The position numbers and the translations under genes are program-made. Of a stretch of 64,000 nucleotides of DNA, positions 17,776 through 27,200 are shown one piece after another. The stretch spans positions 3,348,001-3,412,000 of the forward strand of contig NZ_JAPNKA010000001.1 in the NCBI RefSeq assembly GCF_026626635.1, read 5' to 3'. Within the stretch, counting starts at the first letter, position 1. Each line of letters opens with the position of its first letter. Origin of the DNA: Archangium lansingense. GTDB lineage: Bacteria; Myxococcota; Myxococcia; Myxococcales; Myxococcaceae. Under the pieces are notes generated by a model that made no database searches, was not told the origin of the DNA, and saw nothing but the letters and a program-made list of their open reading frames with translations.

Positions 17776-19818
17776 ATGGTGTTGTCGTTCGCGCTGCGAA
17801 ACATCCTGGCGCGCCCCCGGAGCTGGATTGTCGGACTGCTCGCGGCCGGAATGGCGGCTCTGCTGACGATGGGGCTCGCCCTCGTGGGCAGCATCGCCGA
17901 GGGGACGCGCAAGAGCCTCATCGAGAGCGGTGCCGGCCACCTGCAGGTCTATCACTCCGCCTCGGGCGGGGTGCCGCAGCTGTTGCCGGGGCCCGGGGGC
18001 TCGCCGGAGCTCGTCCCGCTGCCCGACTATGCCGCGCTCGAGCCCCGACTGCGCTCGGTGGAGGGCGTGGCCGAGGTGGTGCCGCTGGAGGCGGGCGGGG
18101 CCTCGGTGTTCCGCGGCAACTACCTGGATGAGCGCTTCGCCGCGGTGCGCGCGGTGGCCCGGGAGCCCGCCTCCGAGGAGCGTCGGGCCCGGCTGGGGCG
18201 GCTCGCGGAGGACCTGAGGCACACCCTGGAGCGAGTCGCCCGGGATGCACACCGGCGGGAGGAGGCGTTCGCGAACGATGTCTCCGCGCGGGAGGACCTG
18301 CTCGCGCTGGAGGAGGTGACCTCGGAGCGCTTCTGGGCGCGCTTCACCGAGGAGCCCCTGCCAGCGCTCGAGTTCCTCGAGAACCGCGTGGCCCGGCAGG
18401 CGGGGGAGGGCGCCTCCATCGGCGTCGACTACCTGGGGACGGATGTGCCGCTGTTCGCGCGGGCCTTCTCGCGCTTCGAGCTCGTCTCCGGCGAGCTGCC
18501 TCCTCCGGGCACCCGCGGGCTGCTGCTGGGGCACGGGGCTTACGAGCAGTATTTCAAGCTGCCCATCGCCGCCCGGTTGGACGAGCTGAAGCGCGAGCGC
18601 GAGCGGGGGAGCACCTTCGCGGGCGATGAGCGGGCCCGGACGCTGGTGGAGCGCAACCTGACGGAGCTGGGAGACCTGCTGTCGCGGCTGGACGTGGAGC
18701 GGGCCTCCGCGCTGCGGGCCGTGCTGGTGCGCCAGCTGGGGCACGAGGGAGAGTTGGAGGCCCTGCTGAAGGAGTTCCTCACGCTCGATGATGGGAACTT
18801 CGACACGCGCTACGCGGCCTTCTACGCCGAGCTGGCGCCGCACCTGCCGCTGTACCGCGTGCGGCCCGGGGACACCCTGTTGCTGCGAGGCGCCCTGGAG
18901 GTGGGCTCCGGCGTCGCGGTGCGGGTGTGGGGGACGTTCCGCTTCCGAGGGCTCGGCGGGGACCTGAGCCGGGCCAACAGCACCAGCCTGGTGGACCTCG
19001 TCACCGCGCGCCTGCTGTCGGACCGGATGACGCGCTCCCAGGCGGAGGAGGCCCAGAGGCTGCTGAATGAGCTCGGCCTGTCCGGCTCCGCGCAGGAGAT
19101 GTCGGCCACCGATTTCGGCCTGCCGACGGTGGTGGACGTGGAGTCCGTGGCGCCTGGTGGCGCGGAGCCCGTCTTCGAGCGGGAGGCGGCGGGGCCCTCC
19201 ATGCGCTTCACCGACGCGGAGCAGAAGGACGGGGTGCTGCATGCGGCCCTCGTGTTGAAGCCTGGGGTGTCCTCCGAGGACGTCGTCGAGCGAATCCGCC
19301 TGCTCGCCGGAGAGCAGAAGCTCCCGCTGGAACTGGCGGACTGGGAGGAGGTGGGCGGCTTCGTCAGCGGCCTGGTGGGGATGAGCCGGCTGCTGCTGTT
19401 CGCGCTCGCGCTGCTGGTGGGGCTCTTCGTGCTGCTGGTGTCGGCCGGGACGCTGCTGCTGCTGGCGCGCGAGCGGGTGGGCGAGGTGGGCACCCTGCGG
19501 GCAGTAGGCATGCAGCGCAGCCAGGTGTTCCTCGGCCTGCTGTGGGAGGGGTTGTTGCTGGGGGCCCTGGGGAGCGTGCTCGGCATCGCCCTGGGGGCCG
19601 CCGTGCTGCTGGGCGCCGCGGGCCAGGGGCTCCCCGTGCGCGACGAGTCCCTCCAGTTCTTCCTCGGTGGCCCGGTGCTGTACCTGAGGCTCGAGGCCTG
19701 GCACGCGCTCGCCGTGGGGCTGGGGTGCTCGGCCGTGGTGATGGGGGCCTCGCTGGTGCCGGCGTGGCGTGGTAGCTCGGTCACTCCCATCGTGGCCATG
19801 CGGCAGAGGGAGGACTGA
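17776..19818 (+). CDS. FtsX/LolC-type permease, large periplasmic domain
   Basis: A 680-residue inner-membrane permease of the FtsX/MacB/LolCE superfamily. An N-terminal TM segment (residues about 15-40, SWIVGLLAAGMAALLTMGLALVG) is followed by a large extracytoplasmic region of about 490 residues, then three C-terminal TM segments (LLLFALALLVGLFVLLVSAG; LGLLWEGLLLGALGSVLGIAL; and a last one near 640-670). It has the family segment VGEVGTLRAVGMQRSQVF. The start is ATG with AGGAG 9 nt upstream, 96 nt after the loading module. Its stop overlaps the next permease start (TGATG). Permeases like this need an ATPase of the LolD/MacB type, but none is nearby. Confidence 0.87.
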   Translation: MVLSFALRNILARPRSWIVGLLAAGMAALLTMGLALVGSIAEGTRKSLIESGAGHLQVYHSASGGVPQLLPGPGGSPELVPLPDYAALEPRLRSVEGVAEVVPLEAGGASVFRGNYLDERFAAVRAVAREPASEERRARLGRLAEDLRHTLERVARDAHRREEAFANDVSAREDLLALEEVTSERFWARFTEEPLPALEFLENRVARQAGEGASIGVDYLGTDVPLFARAFSRFELVSGELPPPGTRGLLLGHGAYEQYFKLPIAARLDELKRERERGSTFAGDERARTLVERNLTELGDLLSRLDVERASALRAVLVRQLGHEGELEALLKEFLTLDDGNFDTRYAAFYAELAPHLPLYRVRPGDTLLLRGALEVGSGVAVRVWGTFRFRGLGGDLSRANSTSLVDLVTARLLSDRMTRSQAEEAQRLLNELGLSGSAQEMSATDFGLPTVVDVESVAPGGAEPVFEREAAGPSMRFTDAEQKDGVLHAALVLKPGVSSEDVVERIRLLAGEQKLPLELADWEEVGGFVSGLVGMSRLLLFALALLVGLFVLLVSAGTLLLLARERVGEVGTLRAVGMQRSQVFLGLLWEGLLLGALGSVLGIALGAAVLLGAAGQGLPVRDESLQFFLGGPVLYLRLEAWHALAVGLGCSAVVMGASLVPAWRGSSVTPIVAMRQRED

Positions 19819-21116
19819 TGTTGGCCGTGCTCCGGATCGCCCTTCGCAACCTCCTGCTGCATCGCGAGCGGGGGCTGCTGCTGTTCTGTGTCATCTCCGG
19901 CGCCAGTGCGCTGCTCGTGGGGGTGATGGCCCTGAAGACGGGCGTGGCCGCCACCCAGCGCGAGGTGGTGACGACGTTCCTCAGCGGGGACCTCAACATC
20001 GGCGGCTACTTCAAGGTGCACCCCGACTCCATCGCCCCGGTCATCGGCGACGCCCCCCGGGTGCGTGCCGTGGCGGAGCCCCTGCTGCCCGCGGAGTGCC
20101 GTCTGCGCGAGCGAGGGCGCGGCCAGGCCACCGCGGGCGCGGGACGCTACCGGGCGGGCTCTTACATGATGGGCCTGGACGTGACGCGCGAGCAGGACTC
20201 CCTGCACCACTTCAAGCTGAAGGAGGGCACGCTCCAGTCGCTGGAGAAGCCGCGCACGGTAGCGCTCTCCACGCAGCTCGCCGAGCGGCTCCGCGTCAAG
20301 CAGGGGGACATCACCACGCTCTTCATGCAGACGGCGGGAGGCAAGCGCAACGCGCTGGACGTGGAGGTGGTGGCCCTCACCGAGCGGGCCGGGCTGCTGG
20401 GCGAGTCCGCCGGCATCCTCGTCTCCAATGCCACGCTGCGGGAGCTGGGCGGGTATCAACCACGGGCCGCGGGCGTGTTCCAGCTCACCTGCGGCGAGAC
20501 GACGGACGTGGATGCCCTGGCGGGCCGCCTGCGTGAGGCGCTGCGCCAGGCGGGCTTCGAGGTGCTCCCGGCCTCGCACGAGGCCTACGGGGACAAGCTG
20601 ACGCCCCTGCTGCGCGAGGGCTGGGCCGGCCAGCGCCTGGACGTCTCCACCTGGGAGGACGAGTCCTCCTTCCTCTCCTTCATCAACGATGGGCTGTCCG
20701 CCCTGACGTTCTTGGTGGGGATGCTCGTCTTCGGGCTCGTGGTGGTGGGGCTCTTCGTCTCCCTCAACGTGGCCGTCCGCGAGCGCACGCGGGAGATTGG
20801 CACGCTGCGCGCCATGGGCATGCAGCGCCCGGCCGTGGTGGGCATGTTCGTGCTGGAGGGCCTGCTGCTGGGACTGGTGGCCTCCAGCCTCGGAGGCGCG
20901 CTGGCCGCGGTCGGGTGCACCTTCCTGCAGGGGTCCGTCACCCTGCCGGAGGCGCTCGCCGGCTTCCTCTTCAGCGGCACCCTGCCACTGGAGCCGCACC
21001 TGTCCCAGGTGGTGTCCGCCGTGGTGCTCGTCACCGTGGCCGCGGGCCTGGCCTCCATCCTCCCCGCGGCGCGTGCCGCCTCGCTCCCACCCCGTTCGGC
21101 CATGGAGTCCCTGTGA
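19818..21116 (+). CDS. FtsX-type permease, smaller partner
   Basis: A 432-residue FtsX-superfamily permease with one N-terminal TM segment (LLLFCVISGASALLVGVMAL), a periplasmic domain of about 230 residues and three C-terminal TM segments. It contains the family block RTREIGTLRAMGMQRPAVVG, matching RVGEVGTLRAVGMQRSQV in the upstream permease, so the two are likely heterodimer partners such as LolC/LolE. TGATG overlaps at both ends couple it to the upstream permease and the downstream LolA-like gene. Role: extraction or export of a lipidated or hydrophobic molecule across the envelope (inference from family and neighbours). Confidence 0.87.
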   Translation: MLAVLRIALRNLLLHRERGLLLFCVISGASALLVGVMALKTGVAATQREVVTTFLSGDLNIGGYFKVHPDSIAPVIGDAPRVRAVAEPLLPAECRLRERGRGQATAGAGRYRAGSYMMGLDVTREQDSLHHFKLKEGTLQSLEKPRTVALSTQLAERLRVKQGDITTLFMQTAGGKRNALDVEVVALTERAGLLGESAGILVSNATLRELGGYQPRAAGVFQLTCGETTDVDALAGRLREALRQAGFEVLPASHEAYGDKLTPLLREGWAGQRLDVSTWEDESSFLSFINDGLSALTFLVGMLVFGLVVVGLFVSLNVAVRERTREIGTLRAMGMQRPAVVGMFVLEGLLLGLVASSLGGALAAVGCTFLQGSVTLPEALAGFLFSGTLPLEPHLSQVVSAVVLVTVAAGLASILPAARAASLPPRSAMESL

Positions 21117-21961
21117 TGAAACCGCGTGCCCTGGTGTCCGCCCGTGCCCTCACGCTCTCCGTGCTGCTGCCCGCCATGGCGGGGGCCGCGGAGGACAAGT
21201 CCCCGTCCACGCCTCCGGCTGCGGCTGCGGCACCGGCTCCCACCGCGCCCGCATCCGCCCCCGCGGCTTCGGCCAACGAGCTGCTTCGCCTCATCGACAA
21301 GCGGATGTCCCTGGCCAGCGACTACAAGGGCGTGGTGCGCATCCGGGAGATCCGCAAGGACGGTGTCGAGCGGGCCATCGAGATGAACGTCTACCGCCGC
21401 GACTCGACGCAGAACTTCCTCATGCTCATCACCCAGCCGCGCAACATGGCGGGCGGCGGGTACCTGCGGATCGGCGGCAACCTGTGGGAGTACAGCGCCT
21501 CCACCGGGCAGTGGGTGCGCACCACGCGGCGCGCCAACATCGTGGGCACCATCGCGTGCGAGGGCGACTTCGACCGGCCGCGGCTGTCCGAGGACTATGA
21601 CGCCAAGGAGGATGGCTCGGAGACGATCCGCGGCACCCCCTTCCGCAAGCTCCTGCTGACGGCGAAGCAAGGCGCGGAGGTCAGCTTCCCCCTGCTGCGG
21701 CTGTGGCTGGACGCGGACAACAACATCGTCAAGCGCGTCGGGTATGCGCCATCGGGCCGGACGCTGCGCACCGACGTCGTCCGCGGCTACCAGCGGCTGA
21801 AGGATCCGATCTCGGGCGAGTCCGTCCTCCACTACCGCGAGGTGCTCGAGCTGGAGGAAGAGGAGGGCACGCAGATCATCGTGCGTTACGAGGACGTGCA
21901 GCTCGCGCCCTTGGATGCCAACATCTTCACCAAGACGTGGCTCGAGGGGCGCCTGCGGTAG
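21116..21961 (+). CDS. LolA-like periplasmic lipoprotein-sorting-type protein
   Basis: A 281-residue exported protein. A Sec signal (ALTLSVLLPAMAGA) and an Ala/Pro-rich linker precede a LolA-like half-barrel domain recognisable from YKGVVRIREIRKDG, NFLMLITQPRNMAGGGYLR, LWEYSASTGQWVR and the long Tyr/Arg-rich strands. Proteins annotated as outer membrane lipoprotein-sorting proteins in this branch often pair with MMPL or FtsX permeases and are thought to carry hydrophobic cargo across the periplasm. The ATG overlaps the permease stop (TGATG). A longer in-frame reading upstream lies inside the permease and was discarded. Confidence 0.83.
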   Translation: MKPRALVSARALTLSVLLPAMAGAAEDKSPSTPPAAAAAPAPTAPASAPAASANELLRLIDKRMSLASDYKGVVRIREIRKDGVERAIEMNVYRRDSTQNFLMLITQPRNMAGGGYLRIGGNLWEYSASTGQWVRTTRRANIVGTIACEGDFDRPRLSEDYDAKEDGSETIRGTPFRKLLLTAKQGAEVSFPLLRLWLDADNNIVKRVGYAPSGRTLRTDVVRGYQRLKDPISGESVLHYREVLELEEEEGTQIIVRYEDVQLAPLDANIFTKTWLEGRLR

Positions 21962-22006
21962 GGGCGTGTCCACGAGCTTCGTGGAAGGAGTCGTGTTGCG
22001 CATGCT

Positions 22007-22040
22007 CCCTCTCCCTTTGGGAGAGGGCGGGGGGTGAGGG
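22007..22040. repeat. Dispersed palindromic repeat, copy B
   Basis: A perfect 9-bp stem (CCCTCTCCC/GGGAGAGGG) with loop TTT at 22007-22027 is followed by CGGGGGGTGAGGG. It is the inverted form of the copies at 6325-6388 and 55264-55296. It lies between the LolA-like gene and the lipoprotein gene and may also end transcription of the former. Confidence 0.65.
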
Positions 22041-22060
22041 TCGTCGCCAGGAGTTTCCGC

Positions 22061-22879
22061 ATGTCACGCCCGGTGGCGCTATTGCTACTCATGTTCCTCG
22101 CCGGGTGTGGCGCCATGACAAGAGGCGTTCGTCCCGGCACCGGCCAGGAAAAGCTCCGCGCAATCGCTGCTTCTACGCCGGTCATGCTGGGGGGTACTCT
22201 GCCTGCGGCGCCGGTTGCCCCGCCCCCGCCGATGCCGCTCCGGGGCATTTCCGGCGAGGGCTTGGGGAACGGCATTCCACGCGCCGTGCTCCATGGCACG
22301 CACTTCGGCGACATTCATGGATGGGTCCAAGGCTGCTATGCGCCCAAAGCCACGGTGGCCAGGGAGAAACCTGTGCGCACGCCTCCCGCTCCGTTGCCAG
22401 CTCCAGAAGCCGGCAGTGACAGGGACAAAGAGAGCCTGGGGCGCCTCTATGCGACCTACACGAAATTCAACCCCAAAAGCAGCCGCCACTACTCGGGGCG
22501 CACAAGCATGGTTGTCGATCTGCGTAAACCCCTCCGTCCGCAGGCTGAACAAGCAGTTGCCACGCGAGATTCGAACCACCACACCGACGAAAGCGGTGAG
22601 CCGCAGAGCCCTGGGTTCCGGCAGGCCGTGCTTGACGAGTTCGATGTCGGAACCGCCCTCAACTACGCGAATAGATATAGCGATATCGCTTATTGGCGGG
22701 TTCGTGGAAGAGAGCAGCAGTTGATTGATTTCTTTGGAGGCGCGCAGTCCGATACTCGAGAGCCATATCGAACGGAGAACGTCAATCGCGGCGTGGCGAA
22801 AGACAACCCGCTGGGCAGGCTGTTCCATGACGCCGCCTCGAAAAAGTGGGGGCAAATCCACCCCTACACCGGAGATTGA
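22061..22879 (+). CDS. Lipoprotein, probable polymorphic toxin paired with Imm26
   Basis: A 272-residue lipoprotein of unrecognised catalytic family. It has a short signal peptide with lipobox FLAGC (Cys near residue 16), a low-complexity Ala/Pro stretch (residues about 35-60) and a polar C-terminal half ending in KKWGQIHPYTGD. The gene directly after it encodes an Imm26-type immunity protein 3 nt past the stop, so this is most likely the toxin of the pair. Lipoprotein toxins with cognate immunity genes are known from myxobacteria (SitA/SitI, transferred by outer membrane exchange); membership in that group is inferred from layout, not from a recognised domain. The ATG at 22061 has CAGGAG 7 nt upstream and beats an upstream GTG at 22034. 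GC3 is lower than in neighbours, hinting at transfer. Confidence 0.72.
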   Translation: MSRPVALLLLMFLAGCGAMTRGVRPGTGQEKLRAIAASTPVMLGGTLPAAPVAPPPPMPLRGISGEGLGNGIPRAVLHGTHFGDIHGWVQGCYAPKATVAREKPVRTPPAPLPAPEAGSDRDKESLGRLYATYTKFNPKSSRHYSGRTSMVVDLRKPLRPQAEQAVATRDSNHHTDESGEPQSPGFRQAVLDEFDVGTALNYANRYSDIAYWRVRGREQQLIDFFGGAQSDTREPYRTENVNRGVAKDNPLGRLFHDAASKKWGQIHPYTGD

Positions 22880-22882
22880 GAG

Positions 22883-23341
22883 ATGCGAAAGCAGAAACAC
22901 AAGACAGGGACATTTGTCAGAATTGCTCTCGCAGAGGGCTCCTTTGGTTACGGAAGGCTGCTTGAATCCCCTTATGTCGCCTTCTACAAACACAAAACCA
23001 CAAGTCCGGATTCTGAGCTGGCTGGGATCGCGTCAAAACCCATCCTCTTCAAGACGGCTGTCCGCAATCTGGCCTTGGATTCGTGGGAGTTCATCGGGTG
23101 GAGAGCACTCGAGGAGCACCTGACTCAGCCTCTCGTCCGGTTCATGCAGGACGTGGGCGACTTCCGTCGCTGCACGATCTTCGACACCGCCGGCAACGAG
23201 AGAGCCGCCGAGCCCCAGGAATGTGTGGGTCTCGAGCGGGCGGCGGTCTGGGAAAAGGAGTCCATCGAGGAACGCCTGCTCGATGCCTTGCTGGGGCGAC
23301 CCAATGCCGATGAGGAGCGCCTGAAGGTACGACTGCGATAG
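22883..23341 (+). CDS. Imm26-family immunity protein
   Basis: A 152-residue soluble protein with the Imm26 pattern: an N-terminal Lys-rich start, GTFVRIALAEGSFGYGRLLE, PYVAFYKHK, LFKTAVRNLALDSWEFIGW, FMQDVGDFRRCTIFDTAG and the C-terminal CVGLERAAVWEKESIEERL. Imm26 proteins neutralise a cognate polymorphic toxin, normally the gene just upstream, as here (3-nt gap). The stop codon runs into a strong hairpin that can end transcription towards the NRPS gene. Confidence 0.83.
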   Translation: MRKQKHKTGTFVRIALAEGSFGYGRLLESPYVAFYKHKTTSPDSELAGIASKPILFKTAVRNLALDSWEFIGWRALEEHLTQPLVRFMQDVGDFRRCTIFDTAGNERAAEPQECVGLERAAVWEKESIEERLLDALLGRPNADEERLKVRLR

Positions 23342-23360
23342 GGCTCGGTGGTCCGAGCCC
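23341..23360. terminator. Hairpin between convergent imm26-like gene and NRPS
   Basis: A perfect 8-bp stem (GGGCTCGG/CCGAGCCC) with loop TGGT begins at the last base of the immunity gene. It lies between two convergent genes, so it may work in both directions. No T-run follows, so strength is uncertain. Confidence 0.6.
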
Positions 23361-23399
23361 TTCACCTGTCATGGTTCCGCAGGCGCCGCGCCCCCCGCC

Positions 23400-24226
23400 T
23401 CACCCCGCCGCCTGCTCCCCGCAGACTCCCACCATGGCGAGCAGCCGGGCCACGAAGTCCTTCACCCCGGGATGCTCCAGGGCGCTGGAGTGCCCGCCCG
23501 GGAGCAGCACCACGTCGATGCGCTCGCGTGGCACGTACCGGCTCCATCCGAGCGTCTCGTCCTGCGTGGGCGTGCTCGAGGCCCGGAAGAAGCGCAGCCG
23601 CGCGTGGGGCAGCTCCGGGACGGGCCACCCCGGAATCTGCGGCGGCAGTAGCTCGAGCATGCGCGACAGGCGGGCCAGGTCCTTCCCCGTGAAGTGGGCC
23701 GCCACTGCCCCCGTGTCGCGCGCCCGGGTCGCCACGCGCTCCCACCGCTCGTCCTGCGGCAGCGGGGCCAGCTCGCGCTCCAGCTCCTCGCTGAGCACCT
23801 CGAACATCTTGGCGATGGCCAGGTCCGGCGCGAGCTGCACCGGCTCCACTTCCTTCATGACGTGGTCGGTGATGGTGTCCATCATCGCCAGCAGCTCCAC
23901 CCGCTCCCCCGCCGCCTCGAGCGCCGCCGCCACGCCGTAGGCCGGGTAGCCGCCGAACGAGTGGCCCAGCAGCCGGTACGGCCCCTGGGGCTGGATGGCG
24001 CGGATGTCCGCCACGTACTCCTCGATGCGCTCGGCGAAGGTTGCGAAGGTGCGTGGGGAGAGCGTCTCGGGCGCCTGGATGCCGAAGCAGCGCAGGTGCG
24101 GCTCCAGCAACGGCGTGAGGTGGCGGTAGTAGTGCAGCTCGCCGTCACCCGGGTGGAAGAGGAAGATCGCCGGCGCATCCGCCGGAACGTCCGGGCCGTG
24201 CAGGGGCACCACGCTCGAGAGCGCGC
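23400..24226 (-). other. NRPS thioesterase domain
   Basis: Residues about 6358-6632. An alpha/beta hydrolase that releases or cyclises the chain: FLFHPGDGEL at the start, Ser in LLGHSFGGYPAYG, and His in LLPGGHSSALEHPGV. All expected catalytic elements are visible. Confidence 0.92.
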
Positions 24227-27200
24227 CTCCCTCCGCCAGCAGCTCCGCCAGCGCATCCGCCGCGTCCTTCAGCACCGGATTCTGGAAGAGGGTGGCCAGC
24301 GGCACCGGCATGCCGAACTCCTCCTCCATGCGCCCCAACAGCCGCATGGCGAGCAGCGAGTCGCCGCCAATCTGGAAGAAGTCGTCCCCGGGTCCCACCT
24401 CGGGCTGATGCAGCACCTCACTCCACAGGCGCTGCAGCCGCATCTCCAGCGTGGAGCGGAAGGCCAGCTCCTGCGACGCCGCCGGCGTCTCCGTGGGCGC
24501 GGCGGGCGCTGCTTCCGGGGACGGCAGGGCGCGCCGGTCCACCTTGCCGTTGTTGTTGATCGGCAGTTGCTCCATGACGACGAAGGCCGCGGGGACCATG
24601 TACGCGGGAAGCTCCGCCGCCACGTGCGAGCGCAGCGCGTCCGCCCCGACCGAGGTGGGCGCCTGCACCCAGGCACAGAGCTGCTGCAGGCCCGCCGCCG
24701 ACGTGCGCGCGAGCACCACCGCCTCCTCCACCTTCGGGAAGCGCCGCAGACAGTTCTCTATCTCCGACAGCTCGATGCGGAAGCCGCGGATCTTCACCTG
24801 ATGATCCGCCCGCCCCAGGAAGCGCAGGCGGCCGTCGGGCTGCAGCCGGGCCAGGTCTCCGGTGTGGTACATGCGCGCGCCCGGCTCGGCCGAGAACAGG
24901 TCCGGCAGGAAGCGCTCGGCCGTCATGTCCGGCGCGCCGAGGTAGCCGCGCGAGAGCGCCGCGCCTGCGATGTACACCTTGCCCGGCAACCCCGGGAGCA
25001 CCGGCTCGAGGTGCTCGTCCAGCAGGTAGAAACGGACGCGGGGGATGGGGCGGCCGATGGGGAAGGTGACGTCGGTGCCCACTCCCTCGGCGCCTGGGAT
25101 GTCGCAGGTGGCCGAGGTGATGGTGCACTCGGTGGGGCCGTAGACGTTGAGCCAGGGCGCGTGCGCGCCGCCCACGCGCAGCCAGGCCTCGTACGTCTCG
25201 CGCTTGAGCACGTCTCCACCGGGTGCCAGCAGCCGCAGCCGCGAGGGCACGCGCTGGCCCAGGGCGTCCATCTGCCGCACCCACTCCTCGATGTACGTGG
25301 GCGGCAGGCTGATGATGGTGATGTCCTCCTGCTCCAGCGAGGGCGTGAGGGCATGTGCCGGCACCAGCCCGTTGCGCATCACCACGGTGGCGCCTACGGC
25401 CAGCGGTGGGTACAGGTCCTCGGCGGCCGCGTCGAAGCTGAGCGGGGCGAACTGCAGCATCCGGTCGCCCGGGCGCAGGCCGAAGCGGGCGGCGATGGCC
25501 AGGTTGTGGTTCACCACCGAGCGGTGCTCCACCATCACGCCCTTGGGCTCGCCGGTGGAGCCGGAGGTGAAGATGATGTAGGCGAGCTGCGCGTCGGACA
25601 CCGTCCGGGGCCCGGGGCCGAGCTCCCCCGGTATCTGCTCGGGCTGGGGCGGCACCTCCACGAGCGACACGAGCCCCTCGTGGGCCTCCTTCAGCGCCGC
25701 GTCCACCCAGAGGGTGCGTGCTCCCGCGCGCTCGAGCGCCAGACGCTTGCGGGGCTCCGGCCAGCCTGGATCCAACGGGACGTAGGCGCCGCCGGCCTTG
25801 AGGATGCCCAGCAGCACCGCGAGCCCCTGCGCGGAGGGCTCCATCACCACGCCCACCCGCTCCTCGGGCCGCAGGCCGCTCGCGACGAGGCGGGAGGCCA
25901 AGAGGTTGGCGCGGGCGTTGAGCTCGGCGTAGCTCCAGGTGGTGGTGCCATGGGCCACCGCGGGCGCCTCGGGCGTGCGGCGCACCTGGGCCTCGAAGAG
26001 CGTGTGGATGCAGGCCCCGGCCGGCACCTGTTGCGTCCCACCGTCGAGCGCCTCCAGCACCTGCTGGCGCTGCGAGGCCGGAAGCAGCGCCAGCCGCGAC
26101 AGCGGCGCGTCCGGAGCCCGTACCACCTCGGAGAAGAGCTGCTCGAAGGCGCCGCTCATGCGCTCGGCCGTGCGCGGGGTGAAGAGGGCCCCGTCGGTGG
26201 CGAGCGTGCACTCCATGCTCCCGGACTTCTCCAGCAGGTGCACCACCACGTCATAGGCCGGGATGATGCCCTCTCCCGCCAGGTCCGACATGGCGAGCCC
26301 CGCGAAGCCGGGGGCACTGAAGGTGTCGAGCATCAGCAGGGCCTGGGCCAGCGGCGGTGCGGTGCGGTCCGCATCCGGCTGGGCCACGTCCACGATGCGC
26401 TTGAAGGGAATCTCCTGGTGGGTGGTGGCGTGCAGCACCACGTCCCGGGTCCGCTTCAGCAGCGCGCGGAAGGAGAGCTCGCCGGAGAGGTCCGTGCACA
26501 GGGGCAGCACGTTGGCGAAGTAGCCCACCATGCGCTCCGTCTCCGGCAGGAGGCGTCCCGAGAAGGGCGAGGCCACCACCACGTGCTCCTGGCCGCTCAG
26601 TCGGTGCAGCCATGCCTGGGTGAGGGCGAGCATGGCGGTGAAGGTGGACACGCCCTCCTGCCGGGCCAGCGTCTTGAGCGCGGCCACACTCCCAGCGCCC
26701 AGCGTGAGGCGCACCGGCCGCATGTTGGCGTTGAGCGCGGGGGCGCGGCGCGGGAAGTCCAGCGGCAGGTCTAACACCGGAGGCGCGTTCGCCAGGGCCT
26801 GCTTCCAGGACTCGAGGCTCTCCTCCACCTGGCGCAGGTGCTCCGGGCCGCGCTGCCAGCGCGCGAAGTCCGAGTACTGCACGAGGGCTGGCGGCAGCGC
26901 GGGGGACTGGCCCGCGAGCGTCGCGTGGTAGGCCCGCGCCAGTTCGCCCAGGAAGGACTGCATGCCCAGGCCATCCATCACCAGGTGGCTGAGGGAGGCG
27001 ATGAGCACGTGCCGCGTGCCCGCCGTGTCCAGTTGGAGGAGCTCGAAGCGGTAGAGCGGCCCGCGCGCCAGCTCGAAGTGCTGCCGGCCGTGGCGCGTGG
27101 CGATGTCATTGGCCACCGCCAGGGACTCCTCGGGCGGAAGGTGCGACAGGTCCGTGCGGAGCAGCCGCGGGCGGGCCGCCGTGTCCACCTGGACCAGGAG

